The position numbers and the translations under genes are program-made. From the NCBI GenBank assembly GCA_945910005.1, contig CAMDTW010000602.1, positions 104,857 through 168,856 on the forward strand: a stretch of DNA of 64,000 nucleotides, in the 5' to 3' direction. How positions within the stretch are numbered: position 1 is the first letter of the stretch; each line of letters opens with the position of its first letter. The stretch is from Isoperla grammatica. Its lineage: Eukaryota; Arthropoda; Insecta; Plecoptera; Perlodidae. Under the pieces are notes generated by a model. It worked only from the letters and a program-made list of their open reading frames with translations, was not told the DNA's origin and did no database searches. This document shows, piece after piece, positions 1 to 12,376 of this stretch.

Positions 1-289
1 CACCCTCCGTTGAAAAATAAGAATTATAGGCTGCATTCTTCAAGAGTATAATGAAAATGCAAAAATTGAGTTTTTTCGTCGTTTTTGGTTAAAATATGCA
101 TAAAATATAGAAATTGGCTGATTTAAGTCTATCTACCACAAACTTCCAGTTTTATGACGAATCTTGCATACGGCTGGGATTCCTAAGGGTTTCAACCAAA
201 GTTGACAAATCGTTGTTTTAGAACGTTTCAGGCTCCAATAAGCACAATTTGTCCATTTCGTCACATTTCGATAACTACTTTAGAAGTTA

Positions 290-578
290 CACCAACCGTT
301 GAAAAATAATAATGTTAGTGTGCATTCTGAAAGAGTATTATGAAAATGCATAAATTGAGTTTTTTGGTCGTTTTTGGTTAAAATATGCATAAAATATAGA
401 AATTGGCTGATTTTAGTCTATCTACCACAAACTTCCAGTTTTAAGAGGAATCTTGCATACGGCCGGGATTCCTAAGGGTTTCAACCAAAGTTGACAAACC
501 GAAATTTTAGAGCGTTTCAGGCTCCAATAAGCACAATTTGTCCATTTCGTCACATTTCGATAATTTCTATAGAAGTTA
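290..578 (+). repeat. Representative type A monomer (289 bp)
   Basis: Type A head: CACCAACCGTTG, then ATAATGTTAGTGTG, then CATTCTGAAAGAGTATTATG. The body has TTTTTTGGTCG and usually CGGCCGGG. It is preceded by the altered palindrome CTACTTTAGAAG instead of CTTCTATAGAAG. These differences occur together in dozens of copies (290, 868, 1444, 2023, 2602, 3758, 6647 and others), so this is a real subfamily and not scattered mutation. Sub-variants have CCGTTTGAAAATAA (24317, 30674, 35872, 39917, 45406, 48005, 59274), CCGTTGGAAAATAA (51184, 53206, 55518, 57539, 61586, 63322), or TTTGGCGTTTTTGGTTTAAAT bodies. Confidence 0.95.
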
Positions 579-580
579 CA
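563..580. repeat. Palindrome at the monomer boundary (near TAACTTCTATAGAAGTTA)
   Basis: Most C heads are preceded by an 18-bp perfect palindrome, TAACTTCTATAGAAGTTA; in this first copy one base differs (TAATTTC). Perfect copies are found for example just before 4047, 4336, 5204 and 6358. Before A heads the same site reads TAACTACTTTAGAAGTTA, which breaks the symmetry. Such a site could bind a dimeric protein or form a cruciform, but nothing in the sequence proves a function. Confidence 0.8.
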
Positions 581-867
581 CCCTCCGTTGAAAAATAAGA
601 ATTATTGGCTGCATTCTTCAAGAGTATAATGAAAATGCATAAATTGAGTTTTTTCGTCGTTTTTGGTTAAAATATGCATAAAATATAGAAATTGGCTGAT
701 TTCAGTCTATCTACCACAAACTTCCAGTTTTAAGAGGAATCTTGCATACGGCTGGGATTCCTAAGGGTTTCAACCAAAGTTGACAAATCGTTGTTTGAGA
801 GCGTTTCAGGCTCCAATAAGCACAAATTGTCCATTTCGTCACATTTCGATAACTACTTTAGAAGGTA
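579..867 (+). repeat. Representative type C monomer (289 bp)
   Basis: Type C head: CACCCTCCGTTG, then AAGAATTAT, then GCATTCTTCAAGAGTATAATG. The body has TTTTTTCGTCG and GATTTCAGTC, and the copy has CGGCTGGG. C monomers are the majority class. A C head is nearly always preceded by the full palindrome CTTCTATAGAAG. A common sub-variant has CCGTCG and AGGTTGCATTC in place of CCGTTG and AGGCTGCATTC; another has TATTTTGCATTC. This entry defines the subfamily; other copies are covered by the array entries. Confidence 0.95.
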
Positions 868-2312
868 CACCAACCGTTGAAAAATAATAATGTTAGTGTG
901 CATTCTGAAAGAGTATTATGAAAATGCATAAATTGAGTTTTTTGGTCGTTTTTGGTTAAAATATGCATAAATATAGAAATTGGATGATTTTAGTCTATTT
1001 ACCACAAACTTCCAGTTTTAAGAGGAATCTTGCATACGGCCGGGATTCCTAAGGGTTTCAACCAAAGTTGACAAATCGTTGTTTTAGAGCGTTTTAGGCT
1101 CCAATAAGCACAATTTGTTCATTTCGTCACATTTCGATAACTTCTATAGAAGTTACACCCTCCGTTGAAAAATAAGAATTATAGGCTGCATTCTTCAAGA
1201 GTATAATGAAAATGCATAAATTGAGTTTTTTCGTGTTTTTGGTTAAAAAATGCATAAAATATAGAAATTGGCTGATTTTAGTCTATCTACCACAAACTTC
1301 CAATTTTAAGAGGAATCTTGCATACGGCTGGGATTCCTAAGGGTTTCAACCAAAGTTGACAAATCGTTGTTTTAGAGCGTTTCAGGCTCCAATAAGCACA
1401 ATTTGACCATTTCGTCACCTTTCGATAACTACTTTAGAAGTTACACCAACCGTTGAAAAATAATAATGTTAGTGTGCATTCTGAAAGAGTATTATGAAAA
1501 TGCATAAATTGAGTTTTTTTGGCGTTTTTGGTTTAAATATGCATAAAATATAAAAAATTGGCTGATTTTAGTCTATCTGACACAAACTTCCAGTTTTAAG
1601 AGGAATCTTGCATACGGCTTGGATTCCTAAGGGTTTCAACCAAATTGCACAAATCGTTGTTTTATAGCGTTTTAGGCTCCAAAAAGCACAATTTGTCCAT
1701 TTCGTCACATTTCGATAACTTCTATAGAAGTTATTCCCTCCATTGAAAAATAAGAATTATATTTTGCATTCTTCAAGAGTATTATGAAAATGCATAAATT
1801 GAGTTTTTTTGTCGTTTTTGGTTAAAATATGGATAAAATATAGAAATTGGCTGATTTCAGTCTATCTACCACAAACTTCGAGTTTTAAGAGGAATCTTGC
1901 ATACAGCTGGGATTCCTAAGTGTTTCAACCAAAGTTGACAAATCGTTGTTTTAGAGCGTTTCAGGCTCCAATAAGCACAATTTGTCCATTTCGTCACATT
2001 TCGATAACTACTTTAGAAGTTACACCAACCGTTGAAAAATAATAATGTTAGTATGCATTCTGAAAGAGTATTATGAAAATGCATAAATTGAGTTTTTTTT
2101 TGCGTTTTTGGTTTAAATATGCATAAAATATAGAAATTGGCTGATTTTAGTCTATCTACCACAAACTTCCAGTTTTAAGACAAATCTTGCATACGGCTGG
2201 GATTCCTAAGGGTTTCAACCAAATTGCACAGATCGTTGTTTAAGAGCGTTTCAGGCTCCAATAAGCACAATTTGTCCATTTCGTCACATTTCGATTACTT
2301 CTATAGAAGTTA

Positions 2313-5300
2313 CACTCTCCGTTGAAAAATGTGAATTATATTTTGCATTCTTCAAGAGTATAATGAAAATGCATAAATTGAGTTTTTTCGTCGTTTTTGG
2401 TTAAAATATGCATAAAATATAGAAATTGGCTGATTTCAGTCTATCTACCACAAACTTCGAGTTTTAAGAGGAATCTTGCATACGGCTGGGATTCCTAAGG
2501 GTTTCAACCAAAGTTGACAAATCGTTGATTTAGAGCGTTTCAGGCTCCAATAAGCACAATTTGTCCATTTCGTCACATTTCGATAACTACTTTAGAAGTT
2601 ACACCAACCGTTGAAAAATAATAATGTTAGTAGACATTCTGAAAGAGTATTATGAAAATGCATAAATTGAGTTTTTTGGTCGTTTTTGGTTAAAATATGC
2701 ATAAAATATAGAAATTGGCTGATTTTAGTCTATCTACCACAAACTTCCAGTTTTAAGAGGAATCTTGCATACGGCCGGGATTCCTAAGGGTTTCAACCAA
2801 AGTTGACAAATCGTTGTTTCAGAGCGTTTCAGGCTCCAATAAGAACAAATTGTCCATTTCGTCACATTTCGATAACTTCTTTAGAAGTTACACCCTCCGT
2901 TGAAAAATAAGAATTATAGGCTGCATTCTTCAAGAGTATAATGAAAATGCAAAAATTGAGTTTTTTCGTCGTTTTTGGTTAAAATATGCATAAAATATAG
3001 AAATTGGCTGATTTTAGTCTATCTACCACAAACTTCCAGTTTTAAGAGGAATCTTGCATACGGCTGGTATTCCTAAGGGTTTCAACCAAATTGCACAAAT
3101 CGTTGTTTTAGAGCGTTTCAGGCTCCAATAAGCACAATTTGTCCATTTCGTCACATTTCGATAACTTCTATAGAAGTTACACCCTCCGTCGAAAAATAAA
3201 AATTTTAGGTTGCATTCTTCAAGAGTATAATGAAAATGCATAAATTGAGTTTTTTCGTCGTTTTTGGTTAAAATATGCATAAATAACAGAAATTGGCTGA
3301 TTTCAGTCTATCTACCACAAACTTCCAGTTTTAAGAGGAATCTTGCATACGGCCGGGATTCCTAAGGGTTTCAACCAAAGTTGACAAATCGTTGTTTTAG
3401 AGCGTTTTAGGCTCCAATAAGCACAATTTGTCCATTTCGTCACATTTCGATAACTTCTATAGAAGTAACACCCTCCGTTGAAAAATAAGAATTATAGGCT
3501 GCATTCTTCAAGAGTATAATGAAAATGCATAAATTGAGTTTTTTCGTCGTTTTTGGTTAAAATATGCATAAAATATAGAAATTGGCTGATTTCAGTCTAT
3601 CTACCACAAACTTCCAGTTTTATGACGAATCTTGCATACGGCTGGGATTCCTAAGGGTTTCAACCAAAGTTGACAAATCGTTGTTTTAGAGCGTTTCAGG
3701 CTCCAATAAGCACAATTTGTCCATTTCGTCACATTTCGATAACTACTTTAGAAGTTACACCAACCGTTGAAAAATAATAATGTTAGTGTGCATTCTGAAA
3801 GAGTATTATGAAAATGCATAAATTGAGTTTTTTGGTCGTTTTTGGTTAAAATATGCATAAAATATAGAAATTGGCTGATTTTAGTCTATCTACCACAAAC
3901 TTCCAGTTTTAAGAGGAATCTTGCATACGGCCGGGATTCCTAAGGGTTTCAACCAAAGTTGACAAACCGAAATTTTAGAGCGTTTCAGGCTCCAATAAGC
4001 ACAATTTGTCCATTTCGTCACATTTCGATAACTTCTATAGAAGTTACACCCTCCGTTGAAAAATAAGAATTATAGGCTGCATTCTTCAAGAGTATAATGA
4101 AAATGCATAAATTGAGTTTTTTCGTCGTTTTTGGTTAAAATTTGCATAAAATATAGAAATTGGCTGATTTTAGTCTATCTACCACAAACTTCCAGTTTTA
4201 AGAGGAATCTTGCATACGGCTGGGATTCCTAAGGGTTTCAACCAAATTGCACAAATCGTTGTTTTAGAGCGTTTCAGGCCCCAATAAGCACAATTTGTCC
4301 ATTTTGTCACATTTCGATAACTTCTATAGAAGTTACACCCTCCGTCGAAAAATAAGAATTATAGGTTGCATTCTTCAAGAGTATAATGAAAATGCATAAA
4401 TTGAGTTTTTTCGTCGTTTTTGGTTAAAATATGCATTAAAAAAAAAAATTGGCTGATTTCAGTCTATCTACCACAAACTTCCAGTTTTAAGAGGAATCTT
4501 GCATACGGCCGGGATTCCTAAGGGTTTCAACCAAAGTTGACAAATCGTTGTTTTAGAGCGTTTCAGGCTCCATTAAGCACAATTTGTTCATTTCGTCACA
4601 TTTTGATAACTTCTATAGAAGTTACACCCTCCGTCGAAAAATAAGAATTATAGGTTGCATTCTTCAAGAGTATAATGAAAATGCATAAATTGAGTTTTTT
4701 TCGTCGTTTTTGGTTAAAATATGCATAAAAAATAGAAATTGGCTGATTTCAGTCTATCTACCACAAACTTCCAGTTTTAAGAGGAATCTTGCATACGGCC
4801 GGGATTCCTAAGGGTTTCAACCAAAGTTGACAAATCGTGTTTTTAGAGCGTTTCAGGCTCCAATAAGCACAATTTGTCCATTTCGTCACATTTCGACAAC
4901 TTCTATAGAAGTTACACCCTCCGTTGAAAAATAAGAAGTATAGGCTGCATTCTTCAAGAGTATAATGAAAATGCATAAATTGAGTTTTTTCGTTGTTTTT
5001 GGTTAAAATATGCATAAAATATAGAAATTGGCTGATTTCAGTCTATCTACCACAAACTTCCAGTTTTAAGAGGAATCTTGCATACGGCTGGGATTCCTAA
5101 GGGTTTCAACCAAAGTTGACAATTCGTTGTTTTAGAGCGTTTCAGGCTCCAATAAGCACAAATTGTCCATTTCGTCACATTTCGATAACTTCTATAGAAG
5201 TTACACCCTCCGTTGAAAAATAAGAGTTATAGGCTGCATTCTTCAAGAGTATAATGAAAATGCATAAATTGAATTTTTTCGTTGTTTTTGGTTAAAATAT

Positions 5301-7777
5301 GCATAAAAAATAGAAATTGGCTGATTTCAGTCTATCTACCACAAACTTCCAGTTTTAAGAGGAATCTTGCATACGGCCGGGATTCCTAAGGGTTTCAACC
5401 AAAGTTGACAAATCGTTGTTTTAGAGCGTTTCAGGCTCCAATTAGCACAATTTGTCCATTTCGTCACATTTCGAAAACTTCTATAGAAGTTACACCCTCC
5501 GTTGAAAAATAAGATTATAGGTTGCATTCTTCTAGAGTATAATGAAAATGCATAAATTGAGTTTTTTCGTCGTTTTTGGTTAAAATATGCATAAAATAAT
5601 GAAAAAGGCTGATTTCAGTCTATCTACCACAAACTTCCATTTTTAAGAGGAATCTTGCATACGGCTGGGATTCCTAAGGGTTTCAACCAAATTGCACAAA
5701 TCGTTGTTTTAGAGCGTTTCAGGCTCCAATAAGCACAATTTGTCCATTTCGTCACATTTCGATAACTTCTATAGAAGTTACACCCTCCGTCGAAAAATAA
5801 GAATTATAGGTTGCATTCTTCAAGAGTATAATGAAAATGCATAAATTAAGTTCTTTCGTCGTTTTTGGTTAAAATATGCATAAAAAATAGAAATTGGCTG
5901 ATTTCAGTCTATCTACCACAAACTTCCAGTTTTAAGAGGAATCTTGCATTCGGCCGGGATTCCTAAGGGTTTCAACCAAAAATGACAAATCGTTGTTTAA
6001 GAGCGTTTTAGGCTCCAATAAGCACAATTTGTCCATTTCGTCACATTTCGATAACTTTCATAGAAGTTACACCCTCCGTTAAAAATTAAGAATTATAGGC
6101 TGCATTCTTCAAGAGTATAATGAAAATGCATAAATTGAGTTTTTTCGTCGTTTTTGGTTAAAATATGCATAAAAAATAGAAATTGGCTGATTTCAGTCTA
6201 TCTACCACAAACTTCCAGTTTAAAGAGGAATCTTGCATACGGCCGGGATTCCTAAGGGTTTCAACCAAAGTTGACAAATCGTTGTTTTAGAGCGTGTAGA
6301 CTCCAATAAGCACAATTTGTCCATTTCGTCACATTTCGATAACTTCTATAGAAGTTACACCCTCCGTTGAAAAATAAGAATTATAGGCTGCATTCTTCAA
6401 GAGTATAATGAAAATGTATAAATTGAGTTTTTTCGTCGTTTTTGGTTAAAATATGCATAAAATATAGAAATTGGCTGATTTCAGTCTATCTACCACAAAC
6501 TTCCAGTTTTAAGAGGAATCTTGCATACGGCTGGGATTCCTAAGGGTTTCAACCAAAGTTGACAAATCGTTGTTTTAGAGCGTTTCAGGCTCCAATAAGC
6601 ACAAATTGTCCATTTCGTCACATTTCGATAACTACTTTAGAAGTTACACCAACCGTAGAAAAATAATAATGTTAGTGTGCATTCTGAAAGAGTATTATGA
6701 AAATGCATAAATTGAGTTTTTTGGTCGTTTTTGGTTAAAATATGCATAAAATATAGAAATTGGATGATTTTAGTCTATTTACCACAAACTTCCAGTTTTA
6801 AGAGGAATCTTGCATACGGCCGGGATTCCTAAGGGTTTCAACCAAAGTTGACAAATCGTTGTTTTAGAGCGTTTTAGGCTCCAATAAGCACAATTTGTCC
6901 ATTTCGTCACATTTCGATAACTTCTATAGAAGTTACACCCTCCGTTGAAAAATAAGAATTATAGGCTGCATTCTTCAAGAGTATAATGAAAATGCATAAA
7001 TTGAGTTTTTTCGTGTTTTTGGTTAAAAAATGCATTTAATATAGAAATTGGCTGATTTTAGTCTAACTACCACAAACTTCCAGTTTTAAGAGGAATCTTG
7101 CATACGGCTGGGATTCCTAAGGGTTTCAACCAAAGTTGACAAATCGTTGTTTTAGAGCGTTTCAGGCTCCAAAAAGCACAATTTGTCCATTTCGTCACAT
7201 TTCGATAACTTCCATAGAAGTTACACCCTCCATTGAAAAATAAGAATTATATTTTGCATTCTTCAAGAGTATTATGAAAATGCATAAATTGAGTTTTTTT
7301 GTCGTTTTTGGTTAAAATATGGATAAAATATAGAAATTGGCTGATTTCAGTCTATCTACCACAAACTTCGAGTTTTAAGAGGAATCTTGCATACAGCTGG
7401 GATTCCTAAGTGTTTCAACCAAAGTTGACAAATCGTTGTTTTAGAGCGTTTCAGGCTCCAATAAGCACAATTTGTCCATTTCGTCACATTTCGATAACTA
7501 CTTTAGAAGTTACACCAACCGTTGAAAAATAATAATGTTAGTATGCATTCTGAAAGAGTATTATGAAAATGCATAAATTGAGTTTTTTTTGCGTTTTTGG
7601 TTTAAATATGCATAAAATATAGAAATTGGCTGATTTTAGTCTTTCTACCACAAACTTCCAGTTTTAAGACGAATCTTGCATACGGCTGGGATTCCTAAGG
7701 GTTTCAACCAAATTGCACAGATCGTTGTTTAACAATTTGTCCATTTCGTCACATTTCGATAACTTCTATAGAAGTTA
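2313..7777 (+). repeat. HOR unit 1 (19 monomers, 5465 bp)
   Basis: It is bounded by marker monomers (head CACTCTCCG, then GTGAATTATATTTTG) at 2313 and 7778. Junctions are at 2313, 2602, 2891, 3180, 3469, 3758, 4047, 4336, 4625, 4915, 5204, 5493, 5781, 6070, 6358, 6647, 6936, 7224 and 7513. Relative to the next unit it has three extra monomers, about 3469-4335, whose variants (TTTTATGACGAATC, ACAAACCGAAATTTTAG) also occur at 1-579 and 28651-29229. The last monomer, 7513-7777, is the 24-bp-deleted form. Confidence 0.88.
7513..7777 (+). repeat. Monomer with 24-bp internal deletion
   Basis: The A monomer is 265 bp long. GTTGTTTAA at 7732 joins CAATTTGTCC, missing the 24 bp from GAGCGTTT through AATAAGCA. 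The same deletion recurs one HOR period later at 12331 and 16931, but not in the equivalent monomers 2023 and 21603. It is a lineage marker of the 4.6-kb units. Confidence 0.93.
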
Positions 7778-10700
7778 CACTCTCCGTTGAAAAATGTGAA
7801 TTATATTTTGCATTCTTCAAGAGTATAATGAAAATGCATAAATTGAGTTTTTTCGTCGTTTTTGGTTAAAATATGCATAAAATATAGAAATTGGCTGATT
7901 TCAGTCTATCTACCACAAACTTCGAGTTTTAAGAGGAATCTTGCATACGGCTGGGATTCCTAAGGGTTTCAACCAAAGTTGACAAATCGTTGATTTAGAG
8001 CGTTTCAGGCTCCAATAAGCACAATTTGTCCATTTCGTCACATTTCGATAACTACTTTAGAAGTTACACCAACCGTTGAAAAATAATAATGTTAGTAGAC
8101 ATTCTGAAAGAGTATTATGAAAATGCATAAATTGAGTTTTTTGGTCGTTTTTGGTTAAAATATGCATAAAATATAGAAATTGGCTGATTTTAGTCTATCT
8201 ACCACAAACTTCCAGTTTTAAGAGGAATCTTGCATACGGCCGGGATTCCTAAGGGTTTCAACCAAAGTTGACAAATCGTTGTTTCAGAGCGTTTCAGGCT
8301 CCAATAAGAACAAATTGTCCATTTCGTCACATTTCGATAACTTCTATAGAAGTTACACCCTCCGTTGAAAAATAAGAATTATAGGCTGCATTCTTCAAGA
8401 GTATAATGAAAATGCAAAAATTGAGTTTTTTCGTCGTTTTTGGTTAAAATATGCATAAAATATAGAAATTGGCTGATTTTAGTCTATCTACCACAAACTT
8501 TCAGTTTGAAGAGGAATCTTGCATACGGCTGGGATTCCTAAGGGTTTCAACCAAATTTCACAAATCGTTGTTTTAGAGCGTTTCAGGCTCCAATAAGCAC
8601 AACTTGTCCATTTCGTCACATTTCGATAACTTCTATAGAAGTTACACCCTCCGTCGAAAAATAAAAATTTTAGGTTGCATTCTTCAAGAGTATAATGAAA
8701 ATGCATAAATTGAGTTTTTTGTCGTTTTTGGTTAAAATATGCATAAAAAACAGAAATTGGCTGATTTCAGTCTATCTACCACAAACTTCCAGTTTTAAGA
8801 GGAATCTTGCATACGGCTGGGATTCCTTAGGGGGGTCAACCAAATTGCACAAATCGTTGTTTTAGAGCGTTTCAGGCTCCAATAAGCACAATTTGTCCAT
8901 TTTGTCACATTTCGATAACTTCTATAGAAGTTACACCCTCCGTCGAAAAATAAGAATTATAGGTTGCATTCTTCAAGAGTATAATGAAAATGCATAAATT
9001 GAGTTTTTTCGTCGTTTTTGGTTAAAATATGCATTAAAAAAAAAAAATTGGCTGATTTCAGTCTATCTACCACAAACTTCCAGTTTTAAGAGGAATCTTG
9101 AATACGGCCGGGATTCCTAAGGGTTTCAACCAAAGTTGACAAATCGTTGTTTTAGAGCGTTTCAGGCTCCATTAAGCACAATTTGTTCATTTCGTCACAA
9201 TTTCGATAACTTCTATAGAAGTTACACCCTCCGTCGAAAAATAAGAATTATAGGTTGCATTCTTCAAGAGTATAATGAAAATGCATAAATTGAGTTTTTT
9301 CGTCGTTTTTGGTTAAAATATGCATAAAAAATAGAAATTGGCTGATTTCAGTCTATCTACCACAAACTTCCAGTTTTAAGAGGAATCTTGCATACGGCCG
9401 GGATTCCTAAGGGTTTCAACCAAAGTTGACAAATCGTGTTTTTAGAGCGTTTCAGGCTCCAATAAGCACAATTTGTCCATTTCGTCACATTTCGACAACT
9501 TCTATAGAAGTTACACCCTCCGTTGAAAAATAAGAAGTATAGGCTGCATTTTTCAAGAGTATAATGAAAATGCATAAATTGAGTTTTTTCGTTGTTTTTG
9601 GTTAAAATATGCATAAAATATAGAAATTGGCTGATTTCAGTCTATCTACCACAAACTTCCAGTTTTAAGAGGAATCTTGCATACGGCTGGGATTCCTAAG
9701 GGTTTCAACCAAAGTTGACAAATCGTTGTTTTAGAGCGTTTCAGGCTCCAATAAGCACAAATTGTCCATTTCGTCACATTTCGATAACTTCTATAGAAGT
9801 TACACCCTCCGTTGAAAAATAAGAGTTATAGGCTGCATTCTTCAAGAGTATAATGAAAATGCATAAATTGAATTTTTTCGTTGTTTTTGGTTAAAATATG
9901 CATAAAAAATAGAAATTGGCTGATTTCAGTCTATCTACCACAAACTTCCAGTTTTAAGAGGAATCTTGCATACGGCCGGGATTCCTAAGGGTTTCAACCA
10001 AAGTTGACAAATCGTTGTTTTAGAGCGTTTCAGGCTCCAATTAGCACAATTTGTCCATTTCGTCACATTTCGAAAACTTCTATAGAAGTTACACCCTCCG
10101 TTGAAAAATAAGATTATAGGTTGCATTCTTCTAGAGTATAATGAAAATGCATAAATTGAGTTTTATCGTCGTTTTTGGTTAAAATATGCATAAAATAATG
10201 AAAAAGGCTGATTTCAGTCTATCTACCACAAACTTCCAGTTTTAAGAGGAATCTTGCATACGGCTGGGATTCCTAAGGGTTTCAACCAAATTGCACAAAT
10301 CGTTGTTTTAGAGCGTTTCAGGCTCCAATAAGCACAATTTGTCCATTTCGTCACATTTCGATAACTTCTATAGAAATTACACCCTCCGTCGAAAAATAAG
10401 AATTATAGGTTGCATTCTTCAAGAGTATAATGAAAATGCATAAATTAAGTTTTTTCGTCGTTTTTGGTTAAAATATGCATAAAAAATAGAAATTGGCTGA
10501 TTTCAGTCTATCTACCACAAACTTCCAGTTTTAAGAGGAATCTTGCATACGGCCGGGATTCCTAAGGGTTTCAACCAAAAATGACAAATCGTTGTTTAAG
10601 AGCGTTTTAGGCTCCAATAAGCACAATTTGTCTATTTCGTCACATTTCGATAACTTCCATAGAAGTTACACCCTCCGTTAAAAAATAAGAATTATAGGCT

Positions 10701-12376
10701 GCATTCTTCAAGAGTATAATGAAAATGCATAAATTGAGTTTTTTCGTCGTTTTTGGTTAAAATATGCATAAAAAATAGAAATTGGCTGATTTCAGTCTAT
10801 CTACCACAAACTTCCAGTTTAAAGAGGAATCTTGCATACGGCCGGGATTCCTAAGGGTTTCAACCAAAGTTGACAAATCGTTGTTTTAGAGCGTGTAGAC
10901 TCCAATAAGCACAATTTGTCCATTTCGTCACATTTCGATAACTTCTATAGAAGTTACACCCTCCGTTGAAAAATAAGAATTATAGGCTGCATTCTTCAAG
11001 AGTATAATGAAAATGTATAAATTGAGTTTTTTCGTCGTTTTTGGTTAAAATATGCATAAAATATAGAAATTGGCTGATTTCAGTCTATCTACCACAAACT
11101 TCCAGTTTTAAGAGGAATCTTGCATACGGCTGGGATTCCTAAGGGTTTCAACCAAAGTTGACAAATCGTTGTTTTAGAGCGTTTCAGGCTCCAATAAGCA
11201 CAAATTGTCCATTTCGTCACATTTCGATAACTACTTTAGAAGTTACACCAACCGTTGAAAAATAATAATGTTAGTGTGCATTCTGAAAGAGTATTATGAA
11301 AATGCATAAATTGAGTTTTTTGGTCGTTTTTGATTAAAATATGCATAAAATATAGAAATTGGATGATTTTAGTCTATTTACCACAAACTTCCAGTTTTAA
11401 GAGGAATCTTGCATACGGCCGGGATTCCTAAGGGTTTCAACCAAAGTTGACAAATCGTTGTTTTAGAGCGTTTTAGGCTCCAATAAGCACAATTTGTCCA
11501 TTTCGTCACATTTCGATAACTTCTATAGAAGTTACACCCTCCGTTGAAAAATAAGAATTATAGGCTGCATTCTTCAAGAGTATAATGAAAATGCATAAAT
11601 TGAGTTTTTTCGTGTTTTTGGTTAAAAAATGCATTAAATATAGAAATTGGCTGATTTTAGTCTATCTACCACAAACTTCCAGTTTTAAGAGGAATCTTGC
11701 ATACGGCTGGGATTCCTAAGGGTTTCAACCAAAGTTGACAAATCGTTGTTTTAGAGCGTTTCAGGCTCCAAAAAGCACAATTTGTCCATTTCGTCACATT
11801 TCGATAACTTCCATAGAAGTTACACCCTCCATTGAAAAATAAGAATTATATTTTGCATGCTTCAAGAGTATTATGAAAATGCATAAATTGAGTTTTTTTG
11901 TCGTTTTTGGTTAAAATATGGATAAAATATAGAAATTGGCTGATTTCAGTCTATCTACCACAAACTTCGAGTTTTAAGAGGAATCTTGCATACAGCTGGG
12001 ATTCCTAAGTGTTTCAACCAAAGTTGACAAATCGTTGTTTTAGAGCGTTTCAGGCTCCAATAAGCACAATTTGTCCATTTCGTCACATTTCGATAACTAC
12101 TTTAGAAGTTACACCAACCGTTGAAAAATAATAATGTTAGTATGCATTCTGAAAGAGTATTATGAAAATGCATAAATTGAGTTTTTTTTGCGTTTTTGGT
12201 TTAAATATGCATAAAATATAGAAATTGGCTGATTTTAGTCTTTCTACCACAAACTTCCAGTTTTAAGACGAATCTTGCATACGGCTGGGATTCCTAAGGG
12301 TTTCAACCAAATTGCACAGATCGTTGTTTAACAATTTGTCCATTTCGTCACATTTCGATAACTTCTATAGAAGTTA
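7778..12376 (+). repeat. HOR unit 2 (16 monomers, 4599 bp)
   Basis: Sixteen monomers with starts 7778, 8067, 8356, 8645, 8934, 9225, 9514, 9803, 10092, 10380, 10669, 10957, 11246, 11535, 11823 and 12112. Private variants recur one period later in the next unit: TTAGGGGGGTCAACC (8828 and 13426), AGAAGTATAGG (9535 and 14133), GAGCGTGTAGACTCC (10891 and 15486), and the 24-bp deletion (7732 and 12331). Copy-to-copy differences are a handful of single bases, far fewer than between neighbouring monomers, so the 4.6-kb unit was amplified recently. Confidence 0.92.
12112..12376 (+). repeat. Monomer with 24-bp internal deletion (second copy)
   Basis: Same 265-bp deleted A monomer, junction at 12331/12332, 4599 bp from the first. 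It shows that the deletion was copied by HOR amplification. Confidence 0.93.

Larger units (their letters stand above)
1..2890 (+). repeat. Alternating C/A dimer stretch (~578-bp period)
   Basis: Ten monomers alternate strictly C, A, C, A (1, 290, 579, 868, 1156, 1444, 1734, 2023, 2313, 2602), giving an effective ~578-bp repeat. The alternation stops at 2891-3469, where three C heads follow one another. Similar alternating runs occur at the equivalent place in later HOR units (for example 20448-22179 and 26050-28072), so this is an inherited segment of the higher-order unit. Confidence 0.9.

Noticed and set aside
770..782. GGGTTTCAACC as a pol III B box in each monomer
   Set aside because: It differs from GGTTCGANTCC at key positions, and no A box lies upstream at tRNA spacing.
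3023..3280. Open frames of 61-101 codons on both strands, repeated through the array (for example 3023-3280, 9357-9614, 47511-47735)
   Set aside because: They sit in identical phase of the 289-bp repeat, span monomer boundaries, and exist only where a copy lacks a stop by chance. Sibling monomers break the frame by substitution or 1-bp indel. There is no domain, promoter or codon signal.
4784..4800. CENP-B-box-like sequence CTTGCATACGGCCGGGA
   Set aside because: Against NTTCGNNNNANNCGGGN only 6 of the 9 fixed positions fit; the essential TTCG reads TTGC and the central A is G. Not a CENP-B box as known.
7732..7733. 24-bp gap as a possible mobile-element excision footprint
   Set aside because: The missing bases are ordinary monomer sequence found in all other copies, with no duplicated flank. 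A simple deletion copied by HOR amplification explains it.
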